A stretch of 64,000 nucleotides of DNA. Source: Lachnospiraceae bacterium. Lineage in GTDB: Bacteria; Bacillota; Clostridia; Lachnospirales; Lachnospiraceae. Positions 28,005 to 37,917 of this stretch are shown here, piece by piece (position 1 is the first letter of the stretch; each line of letters begins with the position of its first letter). A model generated the notes under the pieces. It saw only the letters and a list, made by a program, of their open reading frames with translations, did not search any database and was not told where the DNA came from. The DNA lies in NCBI GenBank assembly GCA_022791635.1, contig JAAVZL010000004.1:24864-88863 (forward strand). Reading direction: 5' to 3'. The translations under genes and the position numbers were made by a program.

Positions 28005-29234
28005 ATGGCACAATTACTGGAATATTTGAAAATGGCTCTGGACAATATCCGGGCCAACAAGGGCCGCTCCATTCTTACCATGCTGGGAATCATCATCGGT
28101 ATTTCTTCAGTGATTATGATTATGTCTATCGGCCAGGGGGCCAAAGGCGAGATTGGAGATCAGTTAAATGCCGTAGCCGGAGGGCAGATTTTTATCAGCG
28201 GCGCTTATGGGGACAGTGATCAGATTTATCTGACTCCGGCAGATTTGGAGGCCATCAAGGAGGTGGAGGGTGTCAAGGGCGTAACGCCCAATGACGGTAT
28301 GTCCGGAAAGCTGATTTCCCCAAGAGATATTGAATTTGACGTGAGCGTTACCACCGGAACGGAGGATTTGAAATACACCCACAATCCGGAGATGAAATAT
28401 GGCCGCTACTTTACGGATTCCGACGTGGAGGCCATGAATCTGGTGGCGGTTATCGGCGAGAGTGATGCCAGAAAGCTCTTCGGTACGGATGACGTGGTGG
28501 GAATGAGCGTGGAGGCTACGATTTACGATACCACCCAGGAGATCACCATGATCGGCGTTATCAAAGAAGAGCAGACGGATGACAGCGGACTTGTGAACAG
28601 CATGATGTACAACTCCAACCGGGTATCCCTCTACATGCCTTATACGGCTAATTATGCGTTTGGCTATATCCTGGATGAATTCTACAGTATTTTTGTGGTT
28701 GCGGACAGCGGCTACAGCAGCATAGCGGTGAGCAGTGAGATTGTAAGCCTTCTGGAGCGCCGTTATCAGGTTCAGGGAGAGGATAAGTTCTATGTGGAGG
28801 ATGCGGAGAGCCAGATTAAAATGATCACGGATGTCTTGGATATGCTGACTGCCTTTATCGCCTTTGTGGCGGCCATTGCCCTGCTGGTAGGAGGCATCGG
28901 CGTTATGAACATTATGCTGGTATCCGTAACCGAGCGGACCAGAGAGATCGGAATCCGCAAGGCCCTGGGAGCCAGAACAAGGTCGATTATGATGCAGTTC
29001 CTGTCAGAATCCGCCATCATTACGGCTCTGGGAGGCATCATCGGGATTATACTGGGAATTATGGGAGCCAAGGCTATCTGCTCTCTGCCCATGCTGGGCT
29101 TCCCGGCCCGGATCAGTGTGTCAACGATTATCCTGGCTACCCTGTTTTCCTCCTGCGTGGGAATTTTCTTCGGAATCTATCCGGCCAGAAAGGCGGCGAA
29201 GTTAAGCCCCATTGAGGCCCTGCGGAGAAACTAG
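28005..29234 (+). CDS. MacB-like ABC transporter permease
   Basis: ALDNIRANKGRSILTMLGIIIGISSVIMIMSIGQGA; GIGVMNIMLVSVTERTREIGIRKALGAR; YPARKAAKLSPIEALR. Confidence 0.95.
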   Translation: MAQLLEYLKMALDNIRANKGRSILTMLGIIIGISSVIMIMSIGQGAKGEIGDQLNAVAGGQIFISGAYGDSDQIYLTPADLEAIKEVEGVKGVTPNDGMSGKLISPRDIEFDVSVTTGTEDLKYTHNPEMKYGRYFTDSDVEAMNLVAVIGESDARKLFGTDDVVGMSVEATIYDTTQEITMIGVIKEEQTDDSGLVNSMMYNSNRVSLYMPYTANYAFGYILDEFYSIFVVADSGYSSIAVSSEIVSLLERRYQVQGEDKFYVEDAESQIKMITDVLDMLTAFIAFVAAIALLVGGIGVMNIMLVSVTERTREIGIRKALGARTRSIMMQFLSESAIITALGGIIGIILGIMGAKAICSLPMLGFPARISVSTIILATLFSSCVGIFFGIYPARKAAKLSPIEALRRN

Positions 29235-29260
29235 AATTCTTTAAAAGACGGATTATAGTT

Positions 29261-29301
29261 AGGGATGTCGCAAAAGAAGAAAGCGCTTTTGCGGCATCCC
29301 T
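29261..29301. terminator. Bidirectional terminator hairpin between convergent genes
   Basis: AGGGATGTCGCAAAAG...CTTTTGCGGCATCCCT. Confidence 0.75.
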
Positions 29302-29305
29302 AATA

Positions 29306-30664
29306 TCATTTTGCCGTTGCTTCGGAAGCGGCCTCATTTGCACCAGCGTCAAAGGCTTTAGCGGCAGCTTCAATGTCACCGCCGGCTCCAATTTCCTGGA
29401 GCATCTTCCACCATAACGTGCGGGCCTTGGGCCAGCCGGGCGTAACCTGATGATAATCGCTCATATACTGGGTAAGCATGCCGTATTCCGTCATAAGCTT
29501 ATCGTTGACGTAGAGATCCTCCATGGGGCGCACCGGCCAGTAGGTGGTGGCGAGAACCGTCTTGGCATACTGGCTGTCCGCCTGAGTCATAAAATCCACA
29601 AAGATCCTGGAAGCCTCCCTCCGGGCTTCATCCTTGTTGTCAAAGATTCCAAAGCCCCAGATGCCGCCTTCCAGGACAGGAACGCCGGTGGGAGAGGGAA
29701 AGGCCATGGGAAATACGTCAAAATTAAGCTCCGGATTAACCAGGGTTTCACCGACCTCTCTGGCCACATTCCAGCAGAACGTCATGGCCAGGTCTCCGCT
29801 GGAGAAGAGCTTCATTTCATCCGCCCCTGTGATCTTTGGGTCAAAATCAATTCCCTCCAAATCGTATAAGAGCTTAAGGGCCTGAATATTCTCCGGGGTG
29901 CTGATGGTGTAACGGCTGTGCTCCGGATCCGTAAAGGAGCCGCCGTAGAGATTGTTTACGAGAGCACGGGTCCCCTGATCTCCGGCCTGACCGCCGCAGT
30001 AGACAAGCGCCACCTGCTCTGTGCCGTACTCCTTAAGCGCAGCCACGGCGTTTAGAAAGCCCTCGGTAGTCCAGGTGTGCGTTTCCTCGTCCAGATATTG
30101 GAGAGCTCCGGCAGCCTCAAACAAGTCGTGGTGAATGGCCATGCAGTGAGCGCTTTCGCAGACGGGAAGGATGTAAAAGGATCCGTCCTCCGATTGGCAG
30201 GCAGCTTGCACATAGTCATAGATCTCTGCAGAGGAGTCGGAAGCCCAGAGATCGGAGAGATCTGTCATCAATCCCCTGGCTCCCCAGTTGGCACACAGAC
30301 GTTCCGGACCCTCGAAGACGATATCCGGCGCCTCCCCCTGAGCGATGGCTTCCTCTATGAGGCTGTCGCCGGTGTTGTAATCCAGATATTTGACAGAAAC
30401 ACGGATATGAGGATACTGCTTATTAAAATCTGCCAAAAGGCTTGCAATGATAGTGGAATTGGACCAGTTGCCGATGGGGTAGGTCCACAGTGAGATTTCC
30501 ACCGTGTCAGGCTCCTGCCGGGAAGAGCCGGACACGGTTTCCTGGCTTACGGACGGACTGCCGGGCGCTTTCTTGCAGGCCGCAAAGCTCAGGCAGAGGA
30601 CAATCACCAGGATCAGGAAAATTGCAAGGAGCACCTTTCCTAACGTTTTTTTCATGGGAACCAC
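29306..30664 (-). CDS. Extracellular solute-binding lipoprotein (family 1-like)
   Basis: Signal/lipobox LCLSFAACKKA; EISLWTYPIGNWSNSTIIASLLADFNKQYPHIRVSV...APDIVFEGPERL. Confidence 0.9.
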   Translation of the reverse strand: MVPMKKTLGKVLLAIFLILVIVLCLSFAACKKAPGSPSVSQETVSGSSRQEPDTVEISLWTYPIGNWSNSTIIASLLADFNKQYPHIRVSVKYLDYNTGDSLIEEAIAQGEAPDIVFEGPERLCANWGARGLMTDLSDLWASDSSAEIYDYVQAACQSEDGSFYILPVCESAHCMAIHHDLFEAAGALQYLDEETHTWTTEGFLNAVAALKEYGTEQVALVYCGGQAGDQGTRALVNNLYGGSFTDPEHSRYTISTPENIQALKLLYDLEGIDFDPKITGADEMKLFSSGDLAMTFCWNVAREVGETLVNPELNFDVFPMAFPSPTGVPVLEGGIWGFGIFDNKDEARREASRIFVDFMTQADSQYAKTVLATTYWPVRPMEDLYVNDKLMTEYGMLTQYMSDYHQVTPGWPKARTLWWKMLQEIGAGGDIEAAAKAFDAGANEAASEATAK

Positions 30665-30679
30665 TTCCTTTTCAAAGAT

Positions 30680-33223
30680 TTATTTGAGGTATTGCTCAAG
30701 GAGGCGGGCAACCTCCTCCACGTCAATGGGCTTGGCAATGTGAGCGTTCATGCCACTGCCCAGACAGTGCTTAATGTCGTCGGCAAATACGTCGGCGCTC
30801 ATAGCCAGGATAGGGATGGTGGCTGCGTCGGGCCTCTTAAGAGCCCGAATGGCTTCGGTGGCTTCAAATCCGGTCATAAAAGGCATGCGAAGATCCATAA
30901 GTATGGCATCGTACCAGCCCTCGGCAGAGCTCTCAAACTTCTCCACACAGAGTTTTCCGTTTTCCGCCCAGTCCAGGGTAAGCCCCAGATCCGAGAGAAG
31001 CTCGTTGGCGATCTCCCAGTTCAGATCGTTGTCCTCTGCCAGAAGAATGCGCTTTCCCGTAAAGTCCACAGGGGCAGGGGCCGCATCCACAGGCTGCGGC
31101 ATCTCTGCTTCGGCAAACTGGCGCAGGCCGAAAAACAGGGTGGAGCGGAACAAAGGCTTAGCAATAAAGCCGCTGATTCCTGCCTCGACGGCCTCGGCGG
31201 CCAGATCGCTGCGGTCGCCGGCGGAGATGAGGAGAATAGGAACCTGATTGCCGCACCGCTCCCGAAGCCTCCGGGCGGTCTTTAGGCTGTCTGTCTGGAG
31301 AAGTGTCCGGTCCAGAAGGATGATGTGATATTTCTGGTTCTGAGACTGGCGTTTTTCCACCATCTTGAGAGCCGTATCCCCATCCGACGCCCAGTCGGCC
31401 TTGACGCCCAGGGATTTTAGGGAGGTTACGGCACTCTCGCAGACCAGTTCGTCATCGTCTATGATGAGAAGGTTCCAGTCGGGAAGAAGCATATCTCCAT
31501 CTTGGTCAAGAGCCTTCTCCATATCCAGGGTAATGTGGAATTCCGTACCCTTTCCGGGAGCGCTCTCAACGGCAATGGTTCCGCCCATAGCGTCCACAAT
31601 GTATTTGGTAATGGACATGCCAAGCCCGGCTCCTTCTGTCTTCTGAACGCGGGCATTGTCCTCGCGGATAAAGGACTCGAAGATCTTGCTCTGGAATTCC
31701 TTTGTCATGCCGATGCCGTTGTCCTTTACACGCAGATGGGTGCGGATATAATGGCTGCCTAAGGGGGAGGGCTCCTCATAGAGCACCACCTGAATGCTTC
31801 CGCCCTCCGGGGTGAATTTGACGGCATTTCCAAGAAGATTCAATAGAATCTGATTGAGCCTCAGACTGTCGCTGCAGACATTTTCTACGGAAATATCCTG
31901 GATATAAACGTTGAAATACTGCTGCTTTTCCCGTATCTGAGGCTGCATGATATTTACAATTCCCTGCATGATGTTCTTCAGGGAGATTTGTTCGATGTTT
32001 AAGGTCATCTTGCCGCTCTCGATCTTGGACATATCCAGCACATCGTTGATAAGACCCAGAAGATGGCGGCTGGAAGCGGTGATCTGCTTGAGGCAGTGTT
32101 GGACCTGCTGGGTATTCTCGATGTTGGCGGAGGCAATGGCCGTCATTCCCACAATGCCGTTCATGGGAGTGCGGATGTCGTGGCTCATGTTGGAGAGGAA
32201 TTCGCTCTTTGCCTTGCTGGCCTTCTCGGCGGCCAGACGGGCGGCGTCCAGAGCCCGGAGCTGCTTTTTCGTCAGACGGAAATAGCCTAGAAATACCAGA
32301 AGCAGTGCACAAAGAACCAGAAGACAGCTTCCAAGGGCGGAGGCATTCCACTGATTTCCCAGCTTGTCGATGGATTCATCCAGCGCACCGTAGGGCATAG
32401 AGAGAATCAAATACCACTCGGAATCGGGCAGTCTGGTACAGTAGAGATTCCGCCGTTCCCCCTCGATGGAGATGGTGCTGGAATATTCCTGATTCTGCTC
32501 CATGGCAGCTTTAATCTCTTCCAGATACTGCTGTACGTTTATTTCCGGGGTGTCGTCGTAGAGCTCCAGGATACGGTCAAAATAATTTTCTCCCTCCACA
32601 CCGTTCCCATGGATGATAAAGCTGCCGTCCTGGCGGATGACAGAGTAGTTGATCATGGGATCGTCCATATTCAGGGAGAGGGTTTCTCCTATATAGCTGC
32701 TGGGAAGGCCTGCCACCAGGGCGAGACAGCTCTGCCCCTCCAGAGCATAGGCGGCGGGAATTCCCATCAAAATAATATCATTTCCCTGGACATCGGTTCC
32801 CACAGCCACCTTTCCCTCTCCGTTACTTAAGGATTTCCGGAATGCCTGCGGGTCGGCCAGGGCTACCTGAGAGCCGTAGATCATGTCGAAGACGCCGTCC
32901 TCTGTGTAGAAGGCCAGATAGTCAAAGCCCCGTGCTCTTGCATTATAGGTTAGAGAGACCAGGGCGGAGGTGTCTACCTCTGAGCTTGCAGGCGGCACGG
33001 AGTCTACCAGAGCGCCCACCTGAGAGAGACGGAGCTCAATAATGGTCTTGAAGTGTGTGTCTACCTGCTTGCTCATACCGGCCATATAGATTTCACCGAT
33101 TTCCCGTATGGTCTGGGCGCTTCGTCCGTTCATGCGGGTAGCCAGGGAAGTGAAGACGAAAACACAAAGTATGGATACGAAAATGAGGCTGACAGTTAAA
33201 AAGCGGGTCGTTTTGTTTTTCAT
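30680..33223 (-). CDS. Hybrid sensor histidine kinase with extracellular sensor and two receiver domains
   Basis: KSEFLSNMSHDIRTPMNGIVGMT; two C-terminal REC domains (LLIIDDDELV..., ILLAEDNDLN...ILMDLRMP). Confidence 0.94.
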   Translation of the reverse strand: MKNKTTRFLTVSLIFVSILCVFVFTSLATRMNGRSAQTIREIGEIYMAGMSKQVDTHFKTIIELRLSQVGALVDSVPPASSEVDTSALVSLTYNARARGFDYLAFYTEDGVFDMIYGSQVALADPQAFRKSLSNGEGKVAVGTDVQGNDIILMGIPAAYALEGQSCLALVAGLPSSYIGETLSLNMDDPMINYSVIRQDGSFIIHGNGVEGENYFDRILELYDDTPEINVQQYLEEIKAAMEQNQEYSSTISIEGERRNLYCTRLPDSEWYLILSMPYGALDESIDKLGNQWNASALGSCLLVLCALLLVFLGYFRLTKKQLRALDAARLAAEKASKAKSEFLSNMSHDIRTPMNGIVGMTAIASANIENTQQVQHCLKQITASSRHLLGLINDVLDMSKIESGKMTLNIEQISLKNIMQGIVNIMQPQIREKQQYFNVYIQDISVENVCSDSLRLNQILLNLLGNAVKFTPEGGSIQVVLYEEPSPLGSHYIRTHLRVKDNGIGMTKEFQSKIFESFIREDNARVQKTEGAGLGMSITKYIVDAMGGTIAVESAPGKGTEFHITLDMEKALDQDGDMLLPDWNLLIIDDDELVCESAVTSLKSLGVKADWASDGDTALKMVEKRQSQNQKYHIILLDRTLLQTDSLKTARRLRERCGNQVPILLISAGDRSDLAAEAVEAGISGFIAKPLFRSTLFFGLRQFAEAEMPQPVDAAPAPVDFTGKRILLAEDNDLNWEIANELLSDLGLTLDWAENGKLCVEKFESSAEGWYDAILMDLRMPFMTGFEATEAIRALKRPDAATIPILAMSADVFADDIKHCLGSGMNAHIAKPIDVEEVARLLEQYLK

Positions 33224-33374
33224 CCGGATACCTCCTGATTCCAGCAGCGCAGTCTTTGGGAGGGCGCTTTTGTTCCTTTTTACAATTTACCATAAGTAAG
33301 AGAAAAAGTATAGTGCGGAGGAGAAAATTTGAGCATAAGGATGGAAGGTAAGAGGTTTTTATTCAAAAAATCAG

Positions 33375-33403
33375 TTGACACTGCCTGCCGGGTGTGCTAA
33401 TAT
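33375..33403 (+). promoter_or_regulatory. infC operon promoter
   Basis: TTGACA, 17 bp, TAATAT. Confidence 0.7.
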
Positions 33404-33425
33404 ATTTGGGTGACAGCAAGCAGAG

Positions 33426-33541
33426 TATCCACTCTCACCTCAGCGCAGATAGGCGACTCGGGTTTATATCTGATAGGGAAGGCATGTTTTATGTCTTGTG
33501 ATCCGGTATTTAAGTGGATAGTCTGACTATCCGCTTTTTTT
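33426..33541 (+). promoter_or_regulatory. infC-rpmI-rplT leader with terminator and competing long-range antiterminator pairing (L20-leader-like)
   Basis: Terminator AGTGGATAGT-CTG-ACTATCCGCT+T (33513-33541); upstream TATCCACT (33426-33433) complements AGTGGATA of terminator arm. Confidence 0.7.
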
Positions 33542-33578
33542 GAGTCGGATATTTCTTTCTTTGAAGGAGGGTATTACT

Positions 33579-34088
33579 ATTAGCGATTTAATGATTAACG
33601 AACAGATCCGTGACAAAGAGGTCCGCTTAATCGGATCCAATGGAGAGCAGCTTGGGATCATGTCCGCGAGGGATGCTATGAAGATTGCCAGGGAAGCTGA
33701 GCTTGATCTGGTAAAGATTGCGCCCACAGCCAGGCCGCCGGTATGCAAGATTATCGACTACGGCAAGTATAAGTATGAGATGGCGCGCAAGGAGAAGGAA
33801 GCAAAGAAGAGGCAGAAGATTATTGAGATCAAGGAGGTTCGTCTGTCACCGAACATTGATGACAATGATCTGAATACAAAGATCGGCGCGGCCCGCAAGT
33901 TTATCCAGAAGGGCAACAAGGTGAAGGTGTCCTTGCGGTTCCGGGGGCGAGAGATGGCCCATATCCAGAACGGAAGGCGTATTCTCGATGCCTTTGCGGA
34001 GAAGATGTCCGACATCGCGGCTGTGGAGAAGGCGCCGAAGATGGAAGGACGCCAGATGTTGATGTTTTTGACGGAAAAGCGCCAGTAA
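33579..34088 (+). CDS. infC: Translation initiation factor IF-3 (likely ATT start)
   Basis: SDLMINEQIRDKEVRLIGSNGEQLGIMSA...; ATT at 33579 preceded by GGAGGG; ATG 33591 is the alternative. Confidence 0.95.
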   Translation: MSDLMINEQIRDKEVRLIGSNGEQLGIMSARDAMKIAREAELDLVKIAPTARPPVCKIIDYGKYKYEMARKEKEAKKRQKIIEIKEVRLSPNIDDNDLNTKIGAARKFIQKGNKVKVSLRFRGREMAHIQNGRRILDAFAEKMSDIAAVEKAPKMEGRQMLMFLTEKRQ

Positions 34089-34165
34089 ATTTTGGGAATC
34101 GCCTGCATGCAGGAATGATTTTATAGAACTATGAAAAGAAAACTATGACAGGAGGAGTATATAAA

Positions 34166-34363
34166 ATGCCAAAAATGAAGACAAGCAGAGCGGCTGCAAA
34201 ACGTTTCCACAAGACAGGAACCGGCAAATTAAAGAGAATGAAAGCGTATAAGAGCCATATCTTAACCAAGAAATCTCAGAAGAGAAAGAGGAACCTGAGA
34301 AAGTCAACCATTACAGATGCAACCAATGTTAAGAACATGAGGAAGATCTTACCCTATCTGTAA
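34166..34363 (+). CDS. rpmI: 50S ribosomal protein L35
   Basis: [37 protein letters not shown]. Confidence 0.97.
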   Translation: MPKMKTSRAAAKRFHKTGTGKLKRMKAYKSHILTKKSQKRKRNLRKSTITDATNVKNMRKILPYL

Positions 34364-34428
34364 GGGCATAGCAGTTCGGTAGTTGGGACTGTTACGTAGC
34401 GAGGAATATTTCAAGGAGGAGAGAAAAA

Positions 34429-34785
34429 ATGGCAAGAATTAAAGGCGGCTTAGGCGCTAAGAAAAGACATAACAGAGTATTAAAGCTGGCAAAGGGCTAC
34501 AGAGGAGCCAGAAGTAAGCAGTATAGAGTAGCAAAGCAGTCGGTCATGAGAGCCCTGACCAGCTCTTATGCGGGAAGAAAGCAGAGAAAGCGTCAGTTCA
34601 GACAGCTTTGGATTGCACGTATCAATGCGGCGGCCAGAATGAACGGCTTGTCCTACAGCAAGTTTATGCATGGGCTGAAGCTGGCTGAGGTTCAGCTGGA
34701 CCGCAAGATCCTGGCCGACATGGCAGTCAACGACGCGGCAGGCTTTGCATCCTTAGTGGAGCTGGCAAAGGGAAAGCTGGCGTAA
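34429..34785 (+). CDS. rplT: 50S ribosomal protein L20
   Basis: [42 protein letters not shown]. Confidence 0.98.
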   Translation: MARIKGGLGAKKRHNRVLKLAKGYRGARSKQYRVAKQSVMRALTSSYAGRKQRKRQFRQLWIARINAAARMNGLSYSKFMHGLKLAEVQLDRKILADMAVNDAAGFASLVELAKGKLA

Positions 34786-34887
34786 GCAAGAGCATTAGAA
34801 CAAGAGAGAAGAGCCATTGCAACAGGTGCGAAAAACGTCTGTGGGCAATGGCTTTTCAGACCTAATAAAAGAAAGAAGGAAGAAAGA

Positions 34888-35874
34888 ATGACAGAGATTA
34901 CCATTATTTCCGGTTTTCTGGGAGCCGGAAAGACGACCCTGATCAAGAAGCTTCTCGAGGAGGCCTTTCAGGGGGAAAAGATCGTTTTGATTGAAAATGA
35001 ATTCGGTGAAATTGGCATTGACGGTGGCTTTTTGAAGGATGCCGGAATTCAGGTCAACGAAATGAACTCCGGCTGTATCTGCTGCTCTCTGGTGGGAGAT
35101 TTCGGTGCGGCTCTCAAGGAGGTGCTTAAGACCTACGCACCGGATCGGATTCTTATTGAGCCCTCAGGTGTGGGCAAGCTTTCCGACGTGGTAAAGGCAG
35201 TGGAGCAGGTAGCCGGATCTGCGGAGGTTCACATTGACAGCTCCATTGTGGTAGTGGATGGGAAAAAATGTAAGATGTATATGAAGAATTTTGGCGAGTT
35301 CTTCAACAATCAGGTGGAGCATGCAGGAACTATCGTCTTAAGTAGAACCCAGAGCATGACGGACGAGAAGTTGGAGGAGTGCGTTACCCTTCTTCGGGAG
35401 CACAACGGACATGCCACCCTGATCACCACCCCCTGGGAAGAGCTGGAGGGCAGGCAGATTCTGGCGGCCATGCACCATGCGGAGCTTAAGATGGAGGAGC
35501 ATGAACACCACCATCATGACCATGACGAGCACTGCAGCTGCGGCTGCCACGATCACGATCATCATCACCATGATCACGAGGGCCACCACCATGCGGACGA
35601 GGTATTCACCAGTTGGGGTGTAGAGACCGTTCACAAGTATACGGCTGAGGAACTGCAGCAGATCCTGGAGGAATTGGGCGGTTCTGAAAAATACGGTGTC
35701 ATTCTCCGTGCTAAAGGCATCATTCCCGGCATGGACGGCGGCTGGATGCAGTTTGACTTTGTGCCCGAGGAATACGAGGTTCGGGGTGGAAGTCCCGATT
35801 ATACAGGGCGGCTTTGCGTCATTGGCTCCGGACTTAACGAGGAAGCTTTGAAAGAACTGTTTCATGTAGTATAA
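34888..35874 (+). CDS. COG0523 (CobW/YjiA) GTP-binding metallochaperone with His-rich segment
   Basis: GFLGAGKTTLIKKLL Walker A, SGCICCSL (CxCC), EEHEHHHHDHDEHCSCGCHDHDHHHHDHEGHHH. Confidence 0.93.
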   Translation: MTEITIISGFLGAGKTTLIKKLLEEAFQGEKIVLIENEFGEIGIDGGFLKDAGIQVNEMNSGCICCSLVGDFGAALKEVLKTYAPDRILIEPSGVGKLSDVVKAVEQVAGSAEVHIDSSIVVVDGKKCKMYMKNFGEFFNNQVEHAGTIVLSRTQSMTDEKLEECVTLLREHNGHATLITTPWEELEGRQILAAMHHAELKMEEHEHHHHDHDEHCSCGCHDHDHHHHDHEGHHHADEVFTSWGVETVHKYTAEELQQILEELGGSEKYGVILRAKGIIPGMDGGWMQFDFVPEEYEVRGGSPDYTGRLCVIGSGLNEEALKELFHVV

Positions 35875-35896
35875 CAGAACTAAAATAGGAGCAATT

Positions 35897-36847
35897 ATGA
35901 GTTTTTTAAATAAAGTACCTGTTTATGTGGTAAACGGATTTCTGGAAAGCGGCAAGACCTCTTTTATCCAGGAAACCCTTTCGGATCCTTACTTCTCCGA
36001 CGGCGGCAAGACCCTTCTTATTGCCTGCGAGGAGGGCGAGGAGGAGTACGACAATCATATCCTGGAATCCTATGACACAGTGATGACCGTGGCGGAGGGA
36101 AAGGCAGAGTTTACCCCGGACTTTCTGGAGGCCTGCCGGAAGGAATACAAGCCCACCCAGGTGATGATCGAGTACAACGGTATGTGGGGAATGCAGCACT
36201 TGAGAGAGATGCAGCTACCCAAGGGCTGGTTTTTGGCCCAGGGCATCACCCTGGTGGACGCCACAACCTTCGACCTGTACATGCAGAATATGAAGTCTCT
36301 TTTCATGGATATGGTGCAGGATTCGGATCTGGTCATTTTCAACCGGTGCAAAGAAGGAACCAAAGCAGCCTCCTATAAGCGGAACATCCGGGCCGCCAAT
36401 CCAAGAGCCCAGGTGGAATTTGAGCAGGAGGGAGGAGAGCTCTTTGAGTATGAGGAGGAGCTTCCCTTTGACCTGAATGCGGAGATCATCGACATCGGAG
36501 ACATGGACTACGGCATCTGGTATCTGGACGCCATGGATCATCCGGACCACTATGACGGCAAGACGGTCCGCTTTAAGGCCATGGTCATGCGCCCGAGAGA
36601 GCTGGAGGCAGGCTACTTTGTGCCCGGCCGCCGGGCTATGACCTGCTGTGCGGACGATACCGTGTTCCTGGGCTTCCTCTGTAAATCCCAGAACGTGGAT
36701 AAGCTCCGCAACCGCCAGTGGCTCACCGTCACCGCCAAGGTAAAGGTAGAGACCCGCAAGGAGTACTCCGGCGAGGAGGGGCCGGTGCTCTATACCAGGG
36801 CCTTAAAGTCCGTGGAGAAGCCGGAGGAAGAGATGGTGTATTTTTAG
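35897..36847 (+). CDS. COG0523-like GTPase lacking CxCC, with extra C-terminal domain
   Basis: VVNGFLESGKTSFIQETL Walker A; C-terminal VRFKAMVMRPRELEAGYFVPGRRAMTCCADDTVFLGFLCK. Confidence 0.8.
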   Translation: MSFLNKVPVYVVNGFLESGKTSFIQETLSDPYFSDGGKTLLIACEEGEEEYDNHILESYDTVMTVAEGKAEFTPDFLEACRKEYKPTQVMIEYNGMWGMQHLREMQLPKGWFLAQGITLVDATTFDLYMQNMKSLFMDMVQDSDLVIFNRCKEGTKAASYKRNIRAANPRAQVEFEQEGGELFEYEEELPFDLNAEIIDIGDMDYGIWYLDAMDHPDHYDGKTVRFKAMVMRPRELEAGYFVPGRRAMTCCADDTVFLGFLCKSQNVDKLRNRQWLTVTAKVKVETRKEYSGEEGPVLYTRALKSVEKPEEEMVYF

Positions 36848-36857
36848 AGCAGCCCTC

Positions 36858-37748
36858 TCAGCGGATCTCCGGTCTTCGGTACTGGAGCAGGAGATTTTTC
36901 AGATGAAGGATAGATTCCGTAAAGACCTTATCCTTATGGTAAACAAGATTAAAGGTGCGGTTCCATGCATGCTCCGGATGGGGCAGCATGCGAATCGTGC
37001 CTTTTTGTAATTCATCCTCAATGAGGCGCACGGAAATCACAGCCATGCAGTGGTTGTAAAGAATGGCATGCTTCATGGCCTCCGGAAAGGGCGCCTCGAT
37101 GCGGCAGCGGATCCGGATGTGGTTGGCCTCAAGATACTCTTCAAAGAGGGCCCTTGTGCCGCTGCCCCGCTCCCGCATAACAAAGTCCTGTCCCTTAAGG
37201 TCCGAGGGCCCAAAGGAGGTAAGGGAGGCAAAGGGATGGTCCTTACTGCAGGCCAGAACCAGGTAATCCTCCACCATGGGAATGCTGACCAGATCCGGGC
37301 TTTTGATCGCGCCCTCCACAACCCCTACATCCAGCTCGGCCTTCAAAAGCTTCTCCTCAATCATTGCCGTATTTCCGATAAAAGAAAAGGTATCTGTCTG
37401 GGGCCTGCGCTGCCGGAAATCCTCCAGAAGAGAGGGAAGGAGACAGGAGCCCACCGTAACCGTGGCTCCAATCCGGAAATGCTCTGTCCGGGTGTAATTT
37501 TCCATGCGAAGCTCCAGATCGTCAAAGGAGCGCACCGCATTCCGGGCCAGAGTGAGAAGCTCCTGTCCTGCCACCGTAATATAAAGGCGCTTGGACAGCC
37601 GGTCAAACAAACGCGTCTGATAATGCTCCTCCAGCTCATGGATGGCCTGGCTGATGGTGGGCTGGGCCAGGTACAGTTTCTTGGCCGCAAGGCTCATCTT
37701 TCCGGTCTCTGCTACCGCAATGAATATTTTTAAATGCCGGATGGTCAT
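36858..37748 (-). CDS. LysR family transcriptional regulator
   Basis: MTIRHLKIFIAVAETGKMSLAAKKLYLAQPTISQAIHELEEHYQTRLFDR. Confidence 0.95.
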   Translation of the reverse strand: MTIRHLKIFIAVAETGKMSLAAKKLYLAQPTISQAIHELEEHYQTRLFDRLSKRLYITVAGQELLTLARNAVRSFDDLELRMENYTRTEHFRIGATVTVGSCLLPSLLEDFRQRRPQTDTFSFIGNTAMIEEKLLKAELDVGVVEGAIKSPDLVSIPMVEDYLVLACSKDHPFASLTSFGPSDLKGQDFVMRERGSGTRALFEEYLEANHIRIRCRIEAPFPEAMKHAILYNHCMAVISVRLIEDELQKGTIRMLPHPEHAWNRTFNLVYHKDKVFTESILHLKNLLLQYRRPEIR

Positions 37749-37774
37749 AATACCTTTTCCTCCTCTGAAAATTG

Positions 37775-37824
37775 ATAGGTATTACCTATAGTATTCATAA
37801 AATAATATCATTTTAATTATGAAT
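37775..37824. promoter_or_regulatory. Candidate LysR operator region in divergent promoter
   Basis: Perfect dyad ATAGGTATTACCTAT (37775-37789) and ATTCATAA/TTATGAAT (37793-37800/37817-37824). Confidence 0.6.
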
Positions 37825-37917
37825 GATCAAGTGCTATAATAAGAAGAAAGAAGGCATCCGGGTAAATTTGACACGAGATTGTTAAAAAAATGACGAAAAG
37901 AAAGGGGATTTCTACCG

